The notes under the pieces were generated by a model, which worked only from the letters and a program-made list of their open reading frames with translations, had not been told where the DNA came from and did not search any database. From assembly GCA_963681505.1 (NCBI GenBank), contig OY811979.1, positions 3,693,711-3,757,710 on the forward strand: a stretch of 64,000 nucleotides of DNA, read 5' to 3'. The position numbers and the translations under genes were made by a program. Shown here piece by piece: positions 34,165-45,695 of the stretch. The stretch is from Eunapius fragilis (Eukaryota; Porifera; Demospongiae; Spongillida; Spongillidae). Each line of letters starts with the position of its first letter. Positions within the stretch are counted from its first letter, which is position 1.

Positions 34165-34690
34165 CTGTCTGAATGCTCCCCCGTGCTATAGCTTGCTTTT
34201 GGTTTAATTCCAATTGTGTTTGAGTAGATTGTTTGCCCAAAAGGGGGCAGGCAAGAACCATCCAGTCGGGTGCATGCGGGTGCTGACCCCTTGCCCTGAG
34301 CCTGACTGGAACCAAGAGGTGATGCTGGTCCCCTTTACCCAGCTTACCTCATGACACTGGTCGAGGTATGGTGGCTAGGTCAGGGGTAGAAACCCGAAGG
34401 GTGCCGCCTGCCATTGATGTATAAGCAAGAACACAGCAATACATGTACAAAGTACAGCCACTGCATTGGTGGAGTCGGGATGAGTATGCAATGCAGCTAG
34501 CAATTAGCTGTAAACAGCCTGCCACCATCCTTTTTCTACATGTTTGACCTGGAACCTTATCAGGTGTCAATATGTTTGGGATCAGAGTGTATTCGATTGG
34601 GTTGACTAAATGGAGGTGAGACTTTAAGATCGGGGTTTAATGGAAGTGCTGGGATGTTCCCAGGCTTGAGGCTAGGGGGTGTAGAGTATT
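34165..34690. repeat. Dispersed diverged copy of palindrome-arm sequence
   Basis: This stretch follows the order of 13365-13810 in the palindrome arm: GAATGCTCCC, TTTGCCCAAAAGGGG, CTGACTGGAACCAAG, GGGTAGAA then AAAGGGTGC / GAAGGGTGC, CTGCCATTGATGTATAA, CAGCTGGCATTTAGCTG / CAGCTAGCAATTAGCTG and CAGGTGTCAATAT. It is a more diverged copy, so the arm is built from a repeat family present elsewhere in the genome. Confidence 0.8.
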
Positions 34691-36219
34691 ACTCATTCAC
34701 CAAAACATTAAACCAAGTTTAGTACCTAAACAACCACTTAAATAAACAGGTATGCACACACCAAGTTTTTGTATGGTACTTGTGTTGTGTACTGTACTGT
34801 CATACAGTGAATGGCATTTGGAGAATTTCAGCAGAATTTATATGAATGAAGCTCTCCTTGGAAGCATCAAACACCCTTTGCACTACCTTGCTGACAAGTT
34901 GCCTCTCTTGGCTGGTTACATCAGTACAACATATTAGATAGCTTTGAGGCTTCTGTCACATGAACATGACATGCAACACTCCACCCCATAATGCAGGATT
35001 ATCTAATTATTCTTGAAGATTCTTGCTGATCAGTGTGGTGGTGTAGAATGACACAATGCAGCAGTCAAATGGAAGGCATGTGGCACATAGAAACCTGTTG
35101 CAGGGGAATTGGATTGGTTGTCCTAGACACATTAACTCATTATTTGCAGATTACATCTGTGTAGATGACAATTTTGTATGCAATTTTTGTGGTGCTATAC
35201 CCTTAATATGTTGTACATTATCACCTGGCCTGGCCGGGGTACTGCTACATGCTTCAGGTTTGCACCATTGAGCCACGTAAAAGGGGGACACTACATACTC
35301 TATGGTGAAGGAGGAAGGACTGAATTGTGAAAGTTTTTTTTTTATTGCACAATACCTTACAGGTACTGATGGCATGGTTGCACCAGTCATGTGGCTCTAA
35401 CAAACATTTGTAAAAGTGTTTGGCTTCGTGACGCAACTGTTACATGTTTCATCATCCATGTCACTCATCACTTGAACGTGAATAACTTGCATGGGTGTTG
35501 GATCTCAGGACTGTCCTGTTGTGTGTCAATATCAAAGGTTGACAGTAGCTCTTATGAAATTGTTGCTTGTTTAGATGGCCTGCAACCACATAACCAGCAC
35601 AAAAAATCCAATTGACACTTGTGCTTAGGTTCCATTGTGGCTGTAGATTGCTCGCGGTGTGTAAATTATTCACGGTTTTGTAAGAGCTCTTACGCCTAGT
35701 TGCAGGCGCGTAGCACGAAGCCGAATTCATCAAAAGATTCACTGATCCTATCTCTTTCTTCTGAGCATTTTACAGCTCATTTAATAAGAGCAATTTTTTA
35801 CAGTATGAAATCGAACTCATGGCATTTTTAGTTATGTTGAGAAGAGCCTGCATGCGTGGCCACAAGTACATCGTAGTCGTAATTGTATTTGATTGCGCAA
35901 ATAGTCCTTTAATATTTCAGATGTTTACTAAACATAAATTCCTTATTGGGTTTTGCATTGGTACCAAAGGCCAAGTGCAGGCAATCTCGGAAGTTAAGTG
36001 TCAGTTAATGAGCTTTATGGCGACCATTTTTTTGGACATACCGTAATTCAATCCTTACGATCTAATTTCAAAACCTATTGTCACGTACGGAACAGCCGTG
36101 AGTCCTTATGTAGCTCGAAAATACAAAGTGCTTGGTTAGGTCATGATGCATGATGTCATCGTTTCAATATTTCGGGGCGTAGATCTTATTGTCTATAATT
36201 GAATGGGCCGCAAACAGCC
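34691..36219. other. Gene-free stretch
   Basis: Nothing supported. Bases 36148-36178 (GATGCATGATGTCATCGTTTCAAT) resemble 48889-48915, just after the EnSpm-like transposase stop, which may mark a shared element sequence. Confidence 0.4.
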
Positions 36220-36545
36220 GTGCAATAACAACCGAAATCAATGCTTTGGTGGAGGAAGAAATGCAGCGCTACGATAAAACCACTGCCATTGAATTGCACA
36301 AGCTACTGTCGTCACGTGGGTACAAATAAGTGTTCGGACAGTTTTCCGCTGCAGATCATCGTTTGGATGGACATTCCGTGGCAGTTGATCCGTAATGTGA
36401 ATAAGCAGAAATGCCTGCATGGCATGGGCAATAGCACATCAGAACGACACATTTCATGATGTCATCTGGAGTGATGAATGTACCGTACAGATGGAGACCC
36501 ACAAGCGCTTCCACTCTCATTCTTCAAATTGTGTTTCGAGCGCTC
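36220..36545 (+). pseudogene. Tc1/mariner-type transposase middle fragment
   Basis: The plus strand reads ITTEINALVEEEMQRYDKTT, then AIELHKLLSSRGYK. After frame changes it continues FHDVIWSDECTVQMETHKRF. These match the linker and the segment around the second catalytic Asp (VIWSDE) of Tc1-like transposases. Frame changes lie near 36330 and 36400-36450. It is the same family as the N-terminal fragment at 28164 but a separate copy; the rest of the DDE domain is missing. Confidence 0.65.
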
Positions 36546-36616
36546 TCATCTCTTGTTCCGTGCCCAATGTACAATTTTATTAGTGGATATCGATTGATAC
36601 ACTCTACGTTACTTAC

Positions 36617-36758
36617 CAATTCTGGCGATTCGCCATGTGTACGTTTTTCTCCCATTCTTTACTTGAACCGTTTCACCAACAACAAATCCGCTCCCCTTAT
36701 GACTGTCAGTTGGCAACACCTTCTTGTTAGACACGCTCGTCACGGTGTCATCATCGGG
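36617..36758 (-). pseudogene. Orphan exon resembling part of a transposon-type protein
   Basis: The minus strand has an acceptor (ATATTCTAG) at 36759, then 142 coding bases (DDDTVTSVSNKKVLPTDSHK, then GFVVGETVQVKNGRKTYTW), and a donor ATTG/GTAAGT at 36616. The phrase VGETVQVKNG..YTWRIARI resembles the VGEYVVVKD..VEWIAQI-type segment in the EnSpm-like protein at 45768-48899, suggesting a related small-barrel (tudor/BAH-like) domain. No partner exons were found, and the Tc1 fragment lies where the next intron would be. A stranded remnant is the simplest reading. Confidence 0.3.
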
Positions 36759-37029
36759 CTAGAATATTAGGAGAAACTGCTCTTTCGAACGGAGGCATTC
36801 CTTATAATATTTATAGGCTACAAAAGAAATTTCCTTACTTAGTTCTTACAGCGAAGTACGTAGCGTCATCGTTTTGGCAATTCATGTAAATGACCGCGTG
36901 GCACTGTTTAAACAGAGTTGCGCAGTTCGTGGCCTTTGTAACACATATGAAAGTGTCATAACGATCATTGTTTTATCTTCGTGTTTTAGAAAAGACTGCA
37001 GCACAAAAACGGAATCTGACTTTTATTAT

Positions 37030-37262
37030 GACCGGTACTGTGTGTCGGGTTTGAACCTGGGGGGGGGGGGGGGGGGGGTATCAAATGTTGCAATACTGTC
37101 ACGAAGCAAGTGCAAGACCCCAATATGTATTTAACCGTAGAGAAATGGTACAGTATAAAATTTTGAAAATATGAAGTTGATAGCCTTAACTGTTTGGAAG
37201 TTATTCGTGATTTAAACGGAATGGAATTTTGCGAGGGCTAGTTTTCTCCGAAACTGTTCAAA
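37030..37262 (-). repeat. Diverged inverted copy of the palindrome-end repeat
   Basis: Read on the minus strand the features follow 12375-12610 in order: TCTCCG.GAAAA.TAGCC at about 37250, CTATCAACTTCATATTTTCAA, TTTCTCTACGGTTAAATA, CTTGCACTTGCTTCGTG and GGGTTCAAACCCG. A G run of 17 interrupts it at 37061-37078. It is more diverged than the copy at 20203. Confidence 0.6.
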
Positions 37263-37449
37263 TTTTTTGACAATATTACATATATTGTGATACACTAAAA
37301 CATGCCTCTACATGTCCGAGAAATTTTTTCATGGTATTAATATTGCAGAACGTAGTTTAGTGCATGTAACCTGTATATATATTGACCATGTATCTATGCA
37401 TAGAATACGGGGACAGTAGTAGTGTTAATTTGTATGATTTTTTTTGTAG

Positions 37450-39336
37450 CAAGCCATTCCAAGAGTACAACAAACACATGTACAAAGTACAGCGGTTCCT
37501 GCTATAACTCCTCCTGCTTCTACTGTAGCAAAATATCAACATTTTCTGGAAACTGTTAAAATTTTACGTAAGCCAGGTAAAATCAATATACAACGTACAG
37601 TACATCTTGATGACGATGTATTGACTACTTCTATATCAAGCCAAATAAAAGCATTTAGTGGTCGTTCGAAGAAAACCTATTATGAAAATCTTTTTTTGAT
37701 GAAAGTTGCTATTCAGCTTGATAAACACACAGATTTGAACAATATTGTTTATTGTTGGAGTAAAAATACGAAGATTATTTGCGGTATTATTTGCACGAAT
37801 GGGTATATATTGATTCCACGTTGTGAAGTTCAGTTGTTCAAAGTTATAAGAATGTGGACATTTTGTTCATCTTCAATGAAACCAGATATTGTGGTTTTTT
37901 ACGACCCTGATGCCATATCTTTATTCACTGAGAAGAAGTACACGTATCAATCAAATGCGTATTCTTTATTGAACAAAGTAAAATCAAGTGGCATTCCACT
38001 GCTATACATTGAAGAACAATCTAGTACCATATCGCAAACAGCTCTCTGTTGTTCATTTAGAGTAGTGGAACATCATAGGCTATTTAGAAGCATAGGTATA
38101 GAAGCTACTGAACTGTTTGGTTTTGCTTTCCCAAGGCAGACAGAACCAATCAGTACGAATGCTGAAGATGGTATTGATATTCAGATCCCAGAAGATCAAG
38201 TTGATGATACAAATACTACTTTTCAAATGGCTGGGCCAGACTCTTCTACAATTCAAAAAATTGAGGACGTGGCGGATACTTCTTTGCAAGATCATGCTGA
38301 TGCAGATACCTATTCAACAAAAACTGCACCAATTAAAATATCTGTCAAATGGAACAGTGAAAAAATGCAGTTTGTTACCAGTTATGAAACGCTAACAGAA
38401 GAAAATGTCTGGACAATTTTACGAGTAGTTGTCAAAGATGCTAAGCAAAGGTTGGAGCAGTTGAAAGAACCTCCAATGATGCACTTTTCTTCTTACCTTT
38501 TCAAGCTTTCCCATGTGGAGCTAAGCTCTGTCATAGACAATTTTAGAAAATCGTCACAATCCCTAGGCGAACGTTGGCATTGGTTGGTACAAGAACCATG
38601 TGCCATTGTTCAATTGCCTTCTGCGCCATCATTTGTATTTAAATTTACAGATATGTCCCAATCACCAGCACATAAGAGCTGCATTGTAAAATAATTTGTC
38701 ACTATATCTTCGGAATATAAATTCATTTATGCTAATAATACTATTTCAGAGTTGTCTGACACTGATAAAGTACGTTTTTGTATCCCTGATAAGTCTGTAC
38801 CATTGATTACTGTAGGATCATCATTTCACATTTCTGAGGAACTCTTAGCACCATTAACTTCACAACTTGCCAAATGTTGCATTGGATCCCTGTGCGCTGA
38901 AGTTCACGATACTCTCAAAGTCATGCATAATACCATGAATCTTGCACATCTTGATGTGCGACTTCCAAATATATGTTACAGAAAATGGAATGGTTAAAAA
39001 ATTCCTGTTTTAATAGACTATGAGCGGGCAGACATGGCTGATGAATGTTCAGCTCATCTCTATGCAGTAAGTTATCTTTATCCTGCTGACCTTCAAAACA
39101 AGTATACTGACTATGTGCAATTGTTTTGGATGGCTTTTGAAGTTGAAGATGATAAACAGAAAACAGAACTGTATAAAAACTTTGTAGATTCCTTTACCAA
39201 AACAGCATTACTCACTAGTCCAGACAACCCTATAGATATAGAAGCTTGGTTTTCACAATTCACTGAACTACTTGATAACACAGACTGTAAGACTCTAAGT
39301 GAAATATTTCTTGCCTGTCCCTCCCCTTTCCCTTGA
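37450..39336 (+). pseudogene. Kinase-like protein gene with an in-frame stop, 5' end missing
   Basis: A strong acceptor (TTTTTTTTGTAG, to 37449) opens a 412-codon exon, 37450-38685. A 66-bp intron follows, then exon 38752-39336. The N-terminal part has no recognised domain; residues of about 240-300 are acidic and Thr/Asp-rich. The second exon carries protein-kinase-like signatures: MNLAHLDVRLPNICY (an HxD...N catalytic-loop equivalent with HLD) and, 40 bases later, VLIDYERAD in the place of DFG. Between them TAA at 38995-38997 interrupts an otherwise continuous frame. Kinase-like domains with degenerate DFG are known in some eukaryotic gene families, often lineage-expanded. No first exon was found upstream, where a repeat ends at 37262. 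It is probably a recent pseudogene, or a gene with an undetected intron at the TAA. Confidence 0.5.
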
Positions 39337-39909
39337 TGATGAATCACTGATATACTGTTTGGTCATGGGAAATGGAAAGAACCGAAGATCTTAAATCCTA
39401 AAATTAATCTCTTGACGACAAAGTCGTTTTTGCGTTTGGGTAATCTGTGTGCTGTGAAACATTGTGAATATTGATGTTTCATTTCACTGTGTACTAATGC
39501 CAACGCTTGTTATTTTTGTAGCAATGCTATGTAATTCTGTACTTAGGCCAAGCAAACTTGATTATTAGTTTCTCGTCTGCCTGTTTTCAAGAAAGGATGC
39601 GGGTGGGCGGTAATTATTCATTATTCATTATTAGTCTGTTCATTATTATTTGTTCATCATTATTTGTTCATTATTTTACATTGGATGCTATAGCTAGAAG
39701 TTTTAGTAAAGATGTGCACGTGCAAATACGATTGCAAAAAGACAGCACACACAAAACATTCATGGCCAGTCATCGAACAGTAGACTTCTAGACCAGTGGT
39801 GGGCTCATCCTGGAGGGGAGGGGAAAGGGAAGTGGTCTCATAACATAACATCAGTGTATGGCAAGGTACAAGTATGCAGTCTATCATTGAGAAGAGGTAA
39901 AAGTGGAAA
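39337..39909. other. Gene-free stretch with short TTCATTATT repeat
   Basis: Bases 39613-39675 hold about six loose copies of TTCATTATT. No gene is supported. Confidence 0.5.
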
Positions 39910-40405
39910 CTCACCCAAGAAGGTCCCCAACCAAAGCCAGTGCAGTACTAAGCTTTCATTTCTGTTGCCCTGGAGTTTACCTTTGCACCCACAGCATATC
40001 TGTAGGTACAGCCTGGTGGCATGCTCCACCTGCCTGTCCACCACCTCCTTGACGTGGGCCTCAGGATGCCCCGCAGTTGGGCAAACAACCCATCATACGA
40101 TCGATGAGGGCATCAAACTGGGGACAGTAACCAACCTCTGTTGGACCTGAAGGGGTGGGATTTTTTTTTAATAATCATATGACATCATGTGATATCAGGT
40201 GACCCACTTCTCTAAGGTTGGCAATCACAGTGGTGCCATCAGTCATGGAGATGTCTCCAGTGAGGATACCAAACGTGGTGGTCATTCCTGCTCCGTTAAC
40301 GCCTAGCACCCCAAAGCACTCCCCGCTGGGTATGCTTGGGGGAGTCTGATGCTGCATCCATTGAAGGAGGACGGGTACACCCTTGGTGAGCCTCTTGAGC
40401 TGCAC
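39910..40405 (-). pseudogene. ABCA-type transporter, nucleotide-binding domain fragment
   Basis: The minus strand reads VQLKRLTKG, then PSGECFGVLGVNGAGMTTTF, then GILTGDIS, which is the Walker A region of an ABCA C-terminal nucleotide-binding domain with the catalytic Lys replaced by Met (GAGMTTT for GAGKTTT). Further on are VGYCPQFDALID (the Q-loop region) and, after a stop and frame changes, VKEVVDRQVEHATRL. Near 39925-39945 is a signature-like GNRNES-LSTALALVGDLL, recoverable only with another frame change. The order and spacing are right for ABCA but the frame is broken several times and the Walker Lys is lost. No other ABCA exon is in the window. Confidence 0.75.
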
Positions 40406-40929
40406 AGCTGCCTGCTGGTGAACTGCTGTACTCCATTCTGTCCACGGTCACCAGAATGTTGGGGAACCAATCGGATTCGAGCTATATGCATACCTTATTA
40501 CTATTGTAGGGAGTTATTGGTAATTGCGATGGTGATGGAGGATGTACAGCGAACGATGAAGTGAGCGGGTGAACATATAGGTTGTTTGACACATATTAAG
40601 ACAAACACTTCCCAATCATCGTTGACGTACTACTGTATCGGGATGTCTTCGTATGTCTTCCAACTGGCAATGGGAGTCATCTTTGTTAAGCCGTTCTGCC
40701 TTGGGTATTTGATGCGCGATAGATGAAGGACAACGAGCGGAGCGGGCCAATTTAGCGTTGTTCGGGTCTTGGTCAGTTGTGTCATAGATATATGATATTA
40801 CATGGATTGGAAACCCAGCAATGAATGTCATTAGTTACGTGTAGTCCGCGTTTCGCCGGAAGTGGTCGTTAGGGTTTTATGGCTAGCTGTTTATGAGTAT
40901 GGTAAAAGTCTGTTACGAATACAAGCTCA
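40406..40929. other. Gene-free stretch
   Basis: Nothing supported. Confidence 0.4.
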
Positions 40930-41640
40930 TACATAGTACGACAAGCAGAAAAATAAACGTACCCATACACCACGATGTACATGTGAACTCCACTTTTCAG
41001 TCTTCTAATTCACAGGCGTGCATGTAATAACGTGTCACTGTCCCACAAACAGCAGTGGGTATTACATAGCACCGAACACCCTACACGCTACGAGCTGCAC
41101 GCTACAGACGTATGTAGGTTGGCAACCTAATAGCTTTCGTAGGGAAATATCAGAAACTGCTTAGATGGTTCCTATGCGACTTACCATACTCATGGTATAG
41201 TCCCACAAAGCCTAGCTGTGTTTAAAAATCAATTATACCTAGTTTCGTACCCAGACTGTCTATGACGTAAGCGATTATCGCTGTAAACAGCATAATCACT
41301 AGTTTACAGCGATTATCGCTTACGTCATAGACGGTCTGGGTTCGAGATTAAATTACGTAAACACAAGCTCATCCATAGTACGACAAGCTAAATGATGCAC
41401 TTCACCATACACCACAATGTGTGCACTACACTTTTCAGTCTTTTAATCTTACAGGCGTGCATATGAAAACGTGTTACAGTCGCACAAACAGTGGGCCTAT
41501 ATATAGCACCTAACACCATACACGCTAAGAACTGCACGCTACAGATACATGTAGGTTAGTCAACCTCATAGCTTAGATGGTTCCTATGCGTCTTACCGTA
41601 CTCGCGGTACAGTCGCACAAAGCCATCTAGCCGTCTATGA
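40930..41640. repeat. Diverged direct duplication (about 300 bp, two copies)
   Basis: Bases 40930-41215 and 41365-41632 share the same order: CATAGTACGACAAGC, ACCATACACCAC, CTTTTCAGTCTT, CAGGCGTGCAT, CACAAACAG, CACGCTA, CTGCACGCTACAGA, TAGATGGTTCCTATGCG and TCGCACAAAGCC / TCCCACAAAGCC. Identity looks high but with many small differences. A palindromic element (41243-41345) lies between the copies. Confidence 0.85.
41243..41345. mobile_element. Hairpin MITE-like element, about 100 bp
   Basis: Arms of about 43 bp (CCCAGACTGTCTATGACGTA... and its complement) pair with one mismatch around a loop of about 16 bases. It sits exactly between the two direct copies of the 300-bp repeat. No flanking target duplication was convincing. 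Confidence 0.7.
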
Positions 41641-42292
41641 ACATGATCAGCGTTCAACCAGCGCGAACAATGAGTAGGGTTGCATAGAAATTGAAAACTA
41701 ACCTATACGATCACTTCCGACCAGTGAAACACACGTTAAGCACTCGAACAGGCACAAAAGCTTGGATAACAGTACGCCCACGCACCAAAAAAAGCGAAAC
41801 GCGCATTGTATATAAACGTTGTACGAGTCGTAATGGTCACGCGAGAGGTTTCCAATCCATGTATCATGGTTGTGCTATTTATTTAATTAATTGCATTCGT
41901 GCTGACCACAGGGAAAAATTATTGTTTTGCTACCCTGAAGATCTAGAGTAGTTCCATATGATCTGATGTAAATGTTGTTGTAAACCGATGTAAACTGTGA
42001 TTTGCTAATGCTTTAAAAATGGTGTTTTACATGGCATGTATTTTTTACTTTGGTAGTAAAATTTGCTCTACTTTTGCATACTTTGCTACAGTAGCAATTC
42101 TGTATTGCAATACTTTTACTGACTCACAGGAGCAATGCATGTATTTGAAAATACCACAAATGTCGTTACTAGTGCCCCGATTTTACATTGTATAGCACTG
42201 TGGTAATTCCTCATAAGTCTGGGAACGAGAATGCGCAGCCATTAATTAACATTAACTAGGACTAAACTTTATAAAGGAATGAACTTTATGAA
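41641..42292. other. Stretch without a supported gene
   Basis: An 86-codon plus frame (41694-41951, Arg/Lys/Thr-rich) has no ATG at its start and no motif. The remainder, AT-rich, is the 3' flank of the minus-strand gene ending at 42293. Confidence 0.4.
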
Positions 42293-44484
42293 TTACATGT
42301 TCAATACAATTACATCGTCTTTACACAATCCAGCTGGTTTTTTTAATTGCACTAATTTCTCTTCTACTAGTCTATTTCCAAAATGGATTAGAAGTTCCCG
42401 AAGTGTGCAGTTCTTCTTTTTTGGTCTGGGAATTCCAAGACTGTCAATTTGAGCAACGATCCCTGTAATGCAGACACGGGCACTGTTTTGCGAATGCCAC
42501 CACTGCGATGCAACAAGTACAGAATCGTCATCATCCATGGTGTTTCGGGTAGTAAGCTACAAGAAAGTCATGTTATTGGAATGTGTTAATTTGAACAGTA
42601 ACATACGATTTCTTGCTGATTAAGAAACTCCCTGTTCTGTTGAATTTTTCGGGCCCTAGCCAATTCATATTCCGTTCTGTTTTCACATTCGTCATCACTG
42701 GTTGACTTTGAAAACAAGGACAAGGTAAGTGGTCTAGCAGCAAAATCAAAAGTATAAAGGCCCCCAATTATTTGGTGTGAAGGTAGCACACACCAAATGA
42801 GGTGTGACCTTCATACCAAGTGCTAGAGATTTCAGCCAAAAGCAAAAAGGAGGAAAAAAACTATGCATTGGTCAGGATTCAAACCCGTGATCACCTGTAC
42901 TACAGCCCTGTACCTAACTCTACAAGCTGCCATAACATCAATAGTTAAATAGCAACGAAGTTATCTTTTATCCCAGTGTCATCACTTCGTAATAGAAACT
43001 AAAATGGAGTGAAGGTCACACCAAATCGCAGAGTGAATTCACACGCACTCACTCGATGGTATGATATCACACTAAAAAAATTTTTTGGGACCGTCACCCA
43101 TTCTTATACTTTTGTTTTTGCAGTATACAGCCTGTATATATACATGCAGCTGCCATATGCACCTTGCATTTTGTCTGTTGAAGTTTTCGGGTCCTAGCCA
43201 AATCATACTCAGTTGTTTTCTCACATTCGTCATCACTGCAGGTTGACTTTGAAAAAAAGGGCAAGGTAAGAAGAGGCCTGCCATATGCACTTTGCATTTG
43301 ATATCTGCGTGTGCATCATAATACTGACAGATAGGTGTAGTATGCCTTTATACTCACCCCAAATATTTCTGCTCCTTTCTCAGGCTGATCATCACCCTGC
43401 ACATGTTTTCCAGGTAGGTCATCACAGCATGAAAAAATACTGTACCTCTGATGACTGTTGCACGGGTTGAGAGTTGATGCTTCTGCGCGCAGAGACCTTC
43501 ATTGGAGGACGTGATGGGGTTGTTTTTTGCGTGGTAACAGGTTGGCTTGGAGTAGAAGCTCTAGAATATTGGATACAGGAGTTAGTTAGTGAACTAAAAT
43601 TTACTACTTAGCTACTTTGTAGATTTGTAGAAATCAGATGCCAACTGGGGGAATAAATCTGTGAACACTCTGATAATATACATCCTGGAAATTTACCTGA
43701 TCACCAGCAAAAGTAGGACTAAAATGTGACACCTACAATTAAATGGCATTCAAAGCAGGAATTGTAATCATAGCACTTACAGTAATTGCAGCTGAAGACG
43801 TTGGAGATGAAAATAGGAACACCTGCAGTAATCAGTAGAGAGATAAACATGTACTTACAATGATACACATGTGATAGATATGCAAACAGATAAACGCCAA
43901 AGAACAAAACAGTACTGGTTTGGAGCGCTTCCTGTTGTTCAGCACAATTCTAACTTGTTCAGAGGCCTTCAAATCATCAAGTACAACAGAGGAAAATTTG
44001 TCTTCCAAAACAAATGTCTCGTAAAACGCAGTTACTTCAGAATCTGAAGTTATTCTCTGCCGCAAAGCCTGATTGGCCATCGCCTGTGCCTGAGTTGTTC
44101 CATCACATTTGATGAGGCTTCCAGAACCTTCAAACTGAATTTTAAAAAGAAATTTGCTCAGTCATCATAATATCTGGTTCCAGGTATACCTCCAATTGAT
44201 AGAACATACACAAAATGTAACGAACATCACAAAGCACCCATGATGCCTAGTTGGCTTAGCTCATATAGTATTTTTAAAACCAAAAATGACCTAACACGTC
44301 TGCTAACTTCTGCTACAGTAGTGGTCAAATCAAAATCACACACCGTCAGTGGCGAATTAACTGGGGCACAGCTGGTGAACAAGTGCCAGGCCCACTGACG
44401 ATAGGAGCCCATTAATCCACATATGTACACGCCTACAATCGACAAATTTAATTACTTAAAAATACAACAGTAAAGTAGCTTGCT

Positions 44485-44529
<45 letters not shown>

Positions 44530-45695
44530 AAGGCAAATCGGCCCATCACAAGGGGGACCCCCCCCCACCCACCCCCCTGCTTGTATTTATATGACGCAGG
44601 GCCTATAAGATTTACCCTGCGCCAGGCCCATTAGACGGTTAATCCGGCACTGCACACCGTCATAGTGCTACAATCTGGTGACGATGTAAATCATCCAAAA
44701 CTATTAAAAAAACGAAACTAATATCGGCATCTAAAAAGCGTTCATTAACAATGTTTTTGCAACGTGCGCTTATAGTCTGTAGTGGATAGTATAATAATAG
44801 TGTGTGGTCCATAAGTGATGTTTCGAAACACGCTGATATCTATCAGTTTGTCTGAATCCACTGTAGTTACTGATTACGTAAGTCCCGTTAAAAACTAATT
44901 AGTTCTATACTGTACGATAGACGAACATAATATATGCTAAGGCTATAACGCTCCGACGATATGATAAAATCTATCGTACGCGCGCGCCTAAACGTATATC
45001 CACGCGCAAACCCACCATAGAAACACTATCTTTAATGGTGGCCTAAATAAAAAACACTAGGACTTGCAATGTGCTAATTAGTTCGGCATAACCATACAAA
45101 CGAAACCATATATTCGTCACGCGCGTCACACCACTGACTAAGACTTTGCATGATGGTGCGTGTAGTCCTTATTACCTCCGTTTTTGCAACAAGTCGTCTA
45201 ATGGTGCCGTTCATTTTGTTCCACTGACACAGCGCTCTTCTGGCAATTAGGGATGACTTCGCTGATACTTGAAGTTGCCGCTTTGTTAAGGAAATAGCTG
45301 CTGATGAAAAACCCGTGCACATGAAAGTGAATGGCAATACAATATAAATAGGTACCTTTTGAATGTGGTTCTAGAGGTACTGTCGTGGCGCCACCATCAG
45401 AATGAGCGATGTGGCTAGCAGCGTCAGTCGAGAGTACATCTGCTGTGGCTATCTCACGTTTCGCAACAACGCTGTAAATTCTGCTTTCCGGCTGCCAACC
45501 ACCATTCGGTTCCAATAGCTCTCCAGCCTCCACTCTGACACCTCGATAACGTGATGTTTCAGACACATACTTTAATCCAACAGCGGAAATTCCGATTAGC
45601 GATTCCAGGTCAGAGATCAAAAATTTGCCAGCGGTGTTGCATTCAAGTTCAAGATTTTCCTTGCCGTCAACAGTTACAACGATGTAGCCGGACAT
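42293..45695 (-). CDS. Spliced gene head-to-head with the EnSpm-like transposase, unknown function
   Basis: The ATG at 45693-45695 faces the transposase ATG at 45768, leaving 72 bp for a shared promoter. Minus exons are 45356-45695, 45176-45300, 43916-44134, 43781-43822, 43697-43732, about 43465-43562, 43358-43396, 43163-43246, 42607-42705 and 42293-42556 (stop TAA). Apart from the 43697-43732 to 43562 junction, phases agree, which is good support. The protein starts MSGYIVVTVDGKENLELE and has later segments SLIKCDGTTQAQAMANQALR, STPSQPVTTQKTTPSRPP and a C-terminus with IVAQIDSLGIPRPKKKN. Exons 43163-43246 and 42607-42705 are tandem duplicates (S-DDECE..TEY.LAR.RK.QQ). A hAT miniature element lies in the intron 44135-45175. 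In plant CACTA elements a second gene encodes a DNA-binding helper; whether this is the counterpart is speculation. Confidence 0.55.
42790..43030. mobile_element. Miniature element with tRNA-like core in an intron
   Basis: Ends GGTGTGACCTTCAT (left, about 42799) and the complement of GGTGTGACCTTCACTCC (right, about 43005-43025) form inverted repeats of about 14 bp. Inside, the minus strand at about 42850-42925 reads like a tRNA-derived unit, with GGGTTTGAATCC (a B-box-like sequence) followed downstream by a T run. It could be a SINE or a tRNA-like relic. It lies between the duplicated exons 43163-43246 and 42607-42705. Confidence 0.4.
44347..44652. mobile_element. hAT-type miniature element D with 8-bp target duplication
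   Basis: CACACCGT occurs at 44339-44346 and again at 44653-44660, directly flanking ends that begin CAGTGGCGAATTAAC and (on the other strand) CAGTGCCGGATTAAC. The 306-bp body has a TG tract (44488-44527) and a C-rich run, and no gene. The 8-bp duplication and CAGTG ends fit classical hAT elements, in contrast to the 5-bp group seen at 28468, 58849 and 61606. Confidence 0.88.

Noticed and set aside
42850..42925. A functional tRNA gene on the minus strand
   Set aside because: A B-box-like GGGTTTGAATCC and T run exist, but a full cloverleaf with paired acceptor stem could not be drawn and it lies inside a miniature element.
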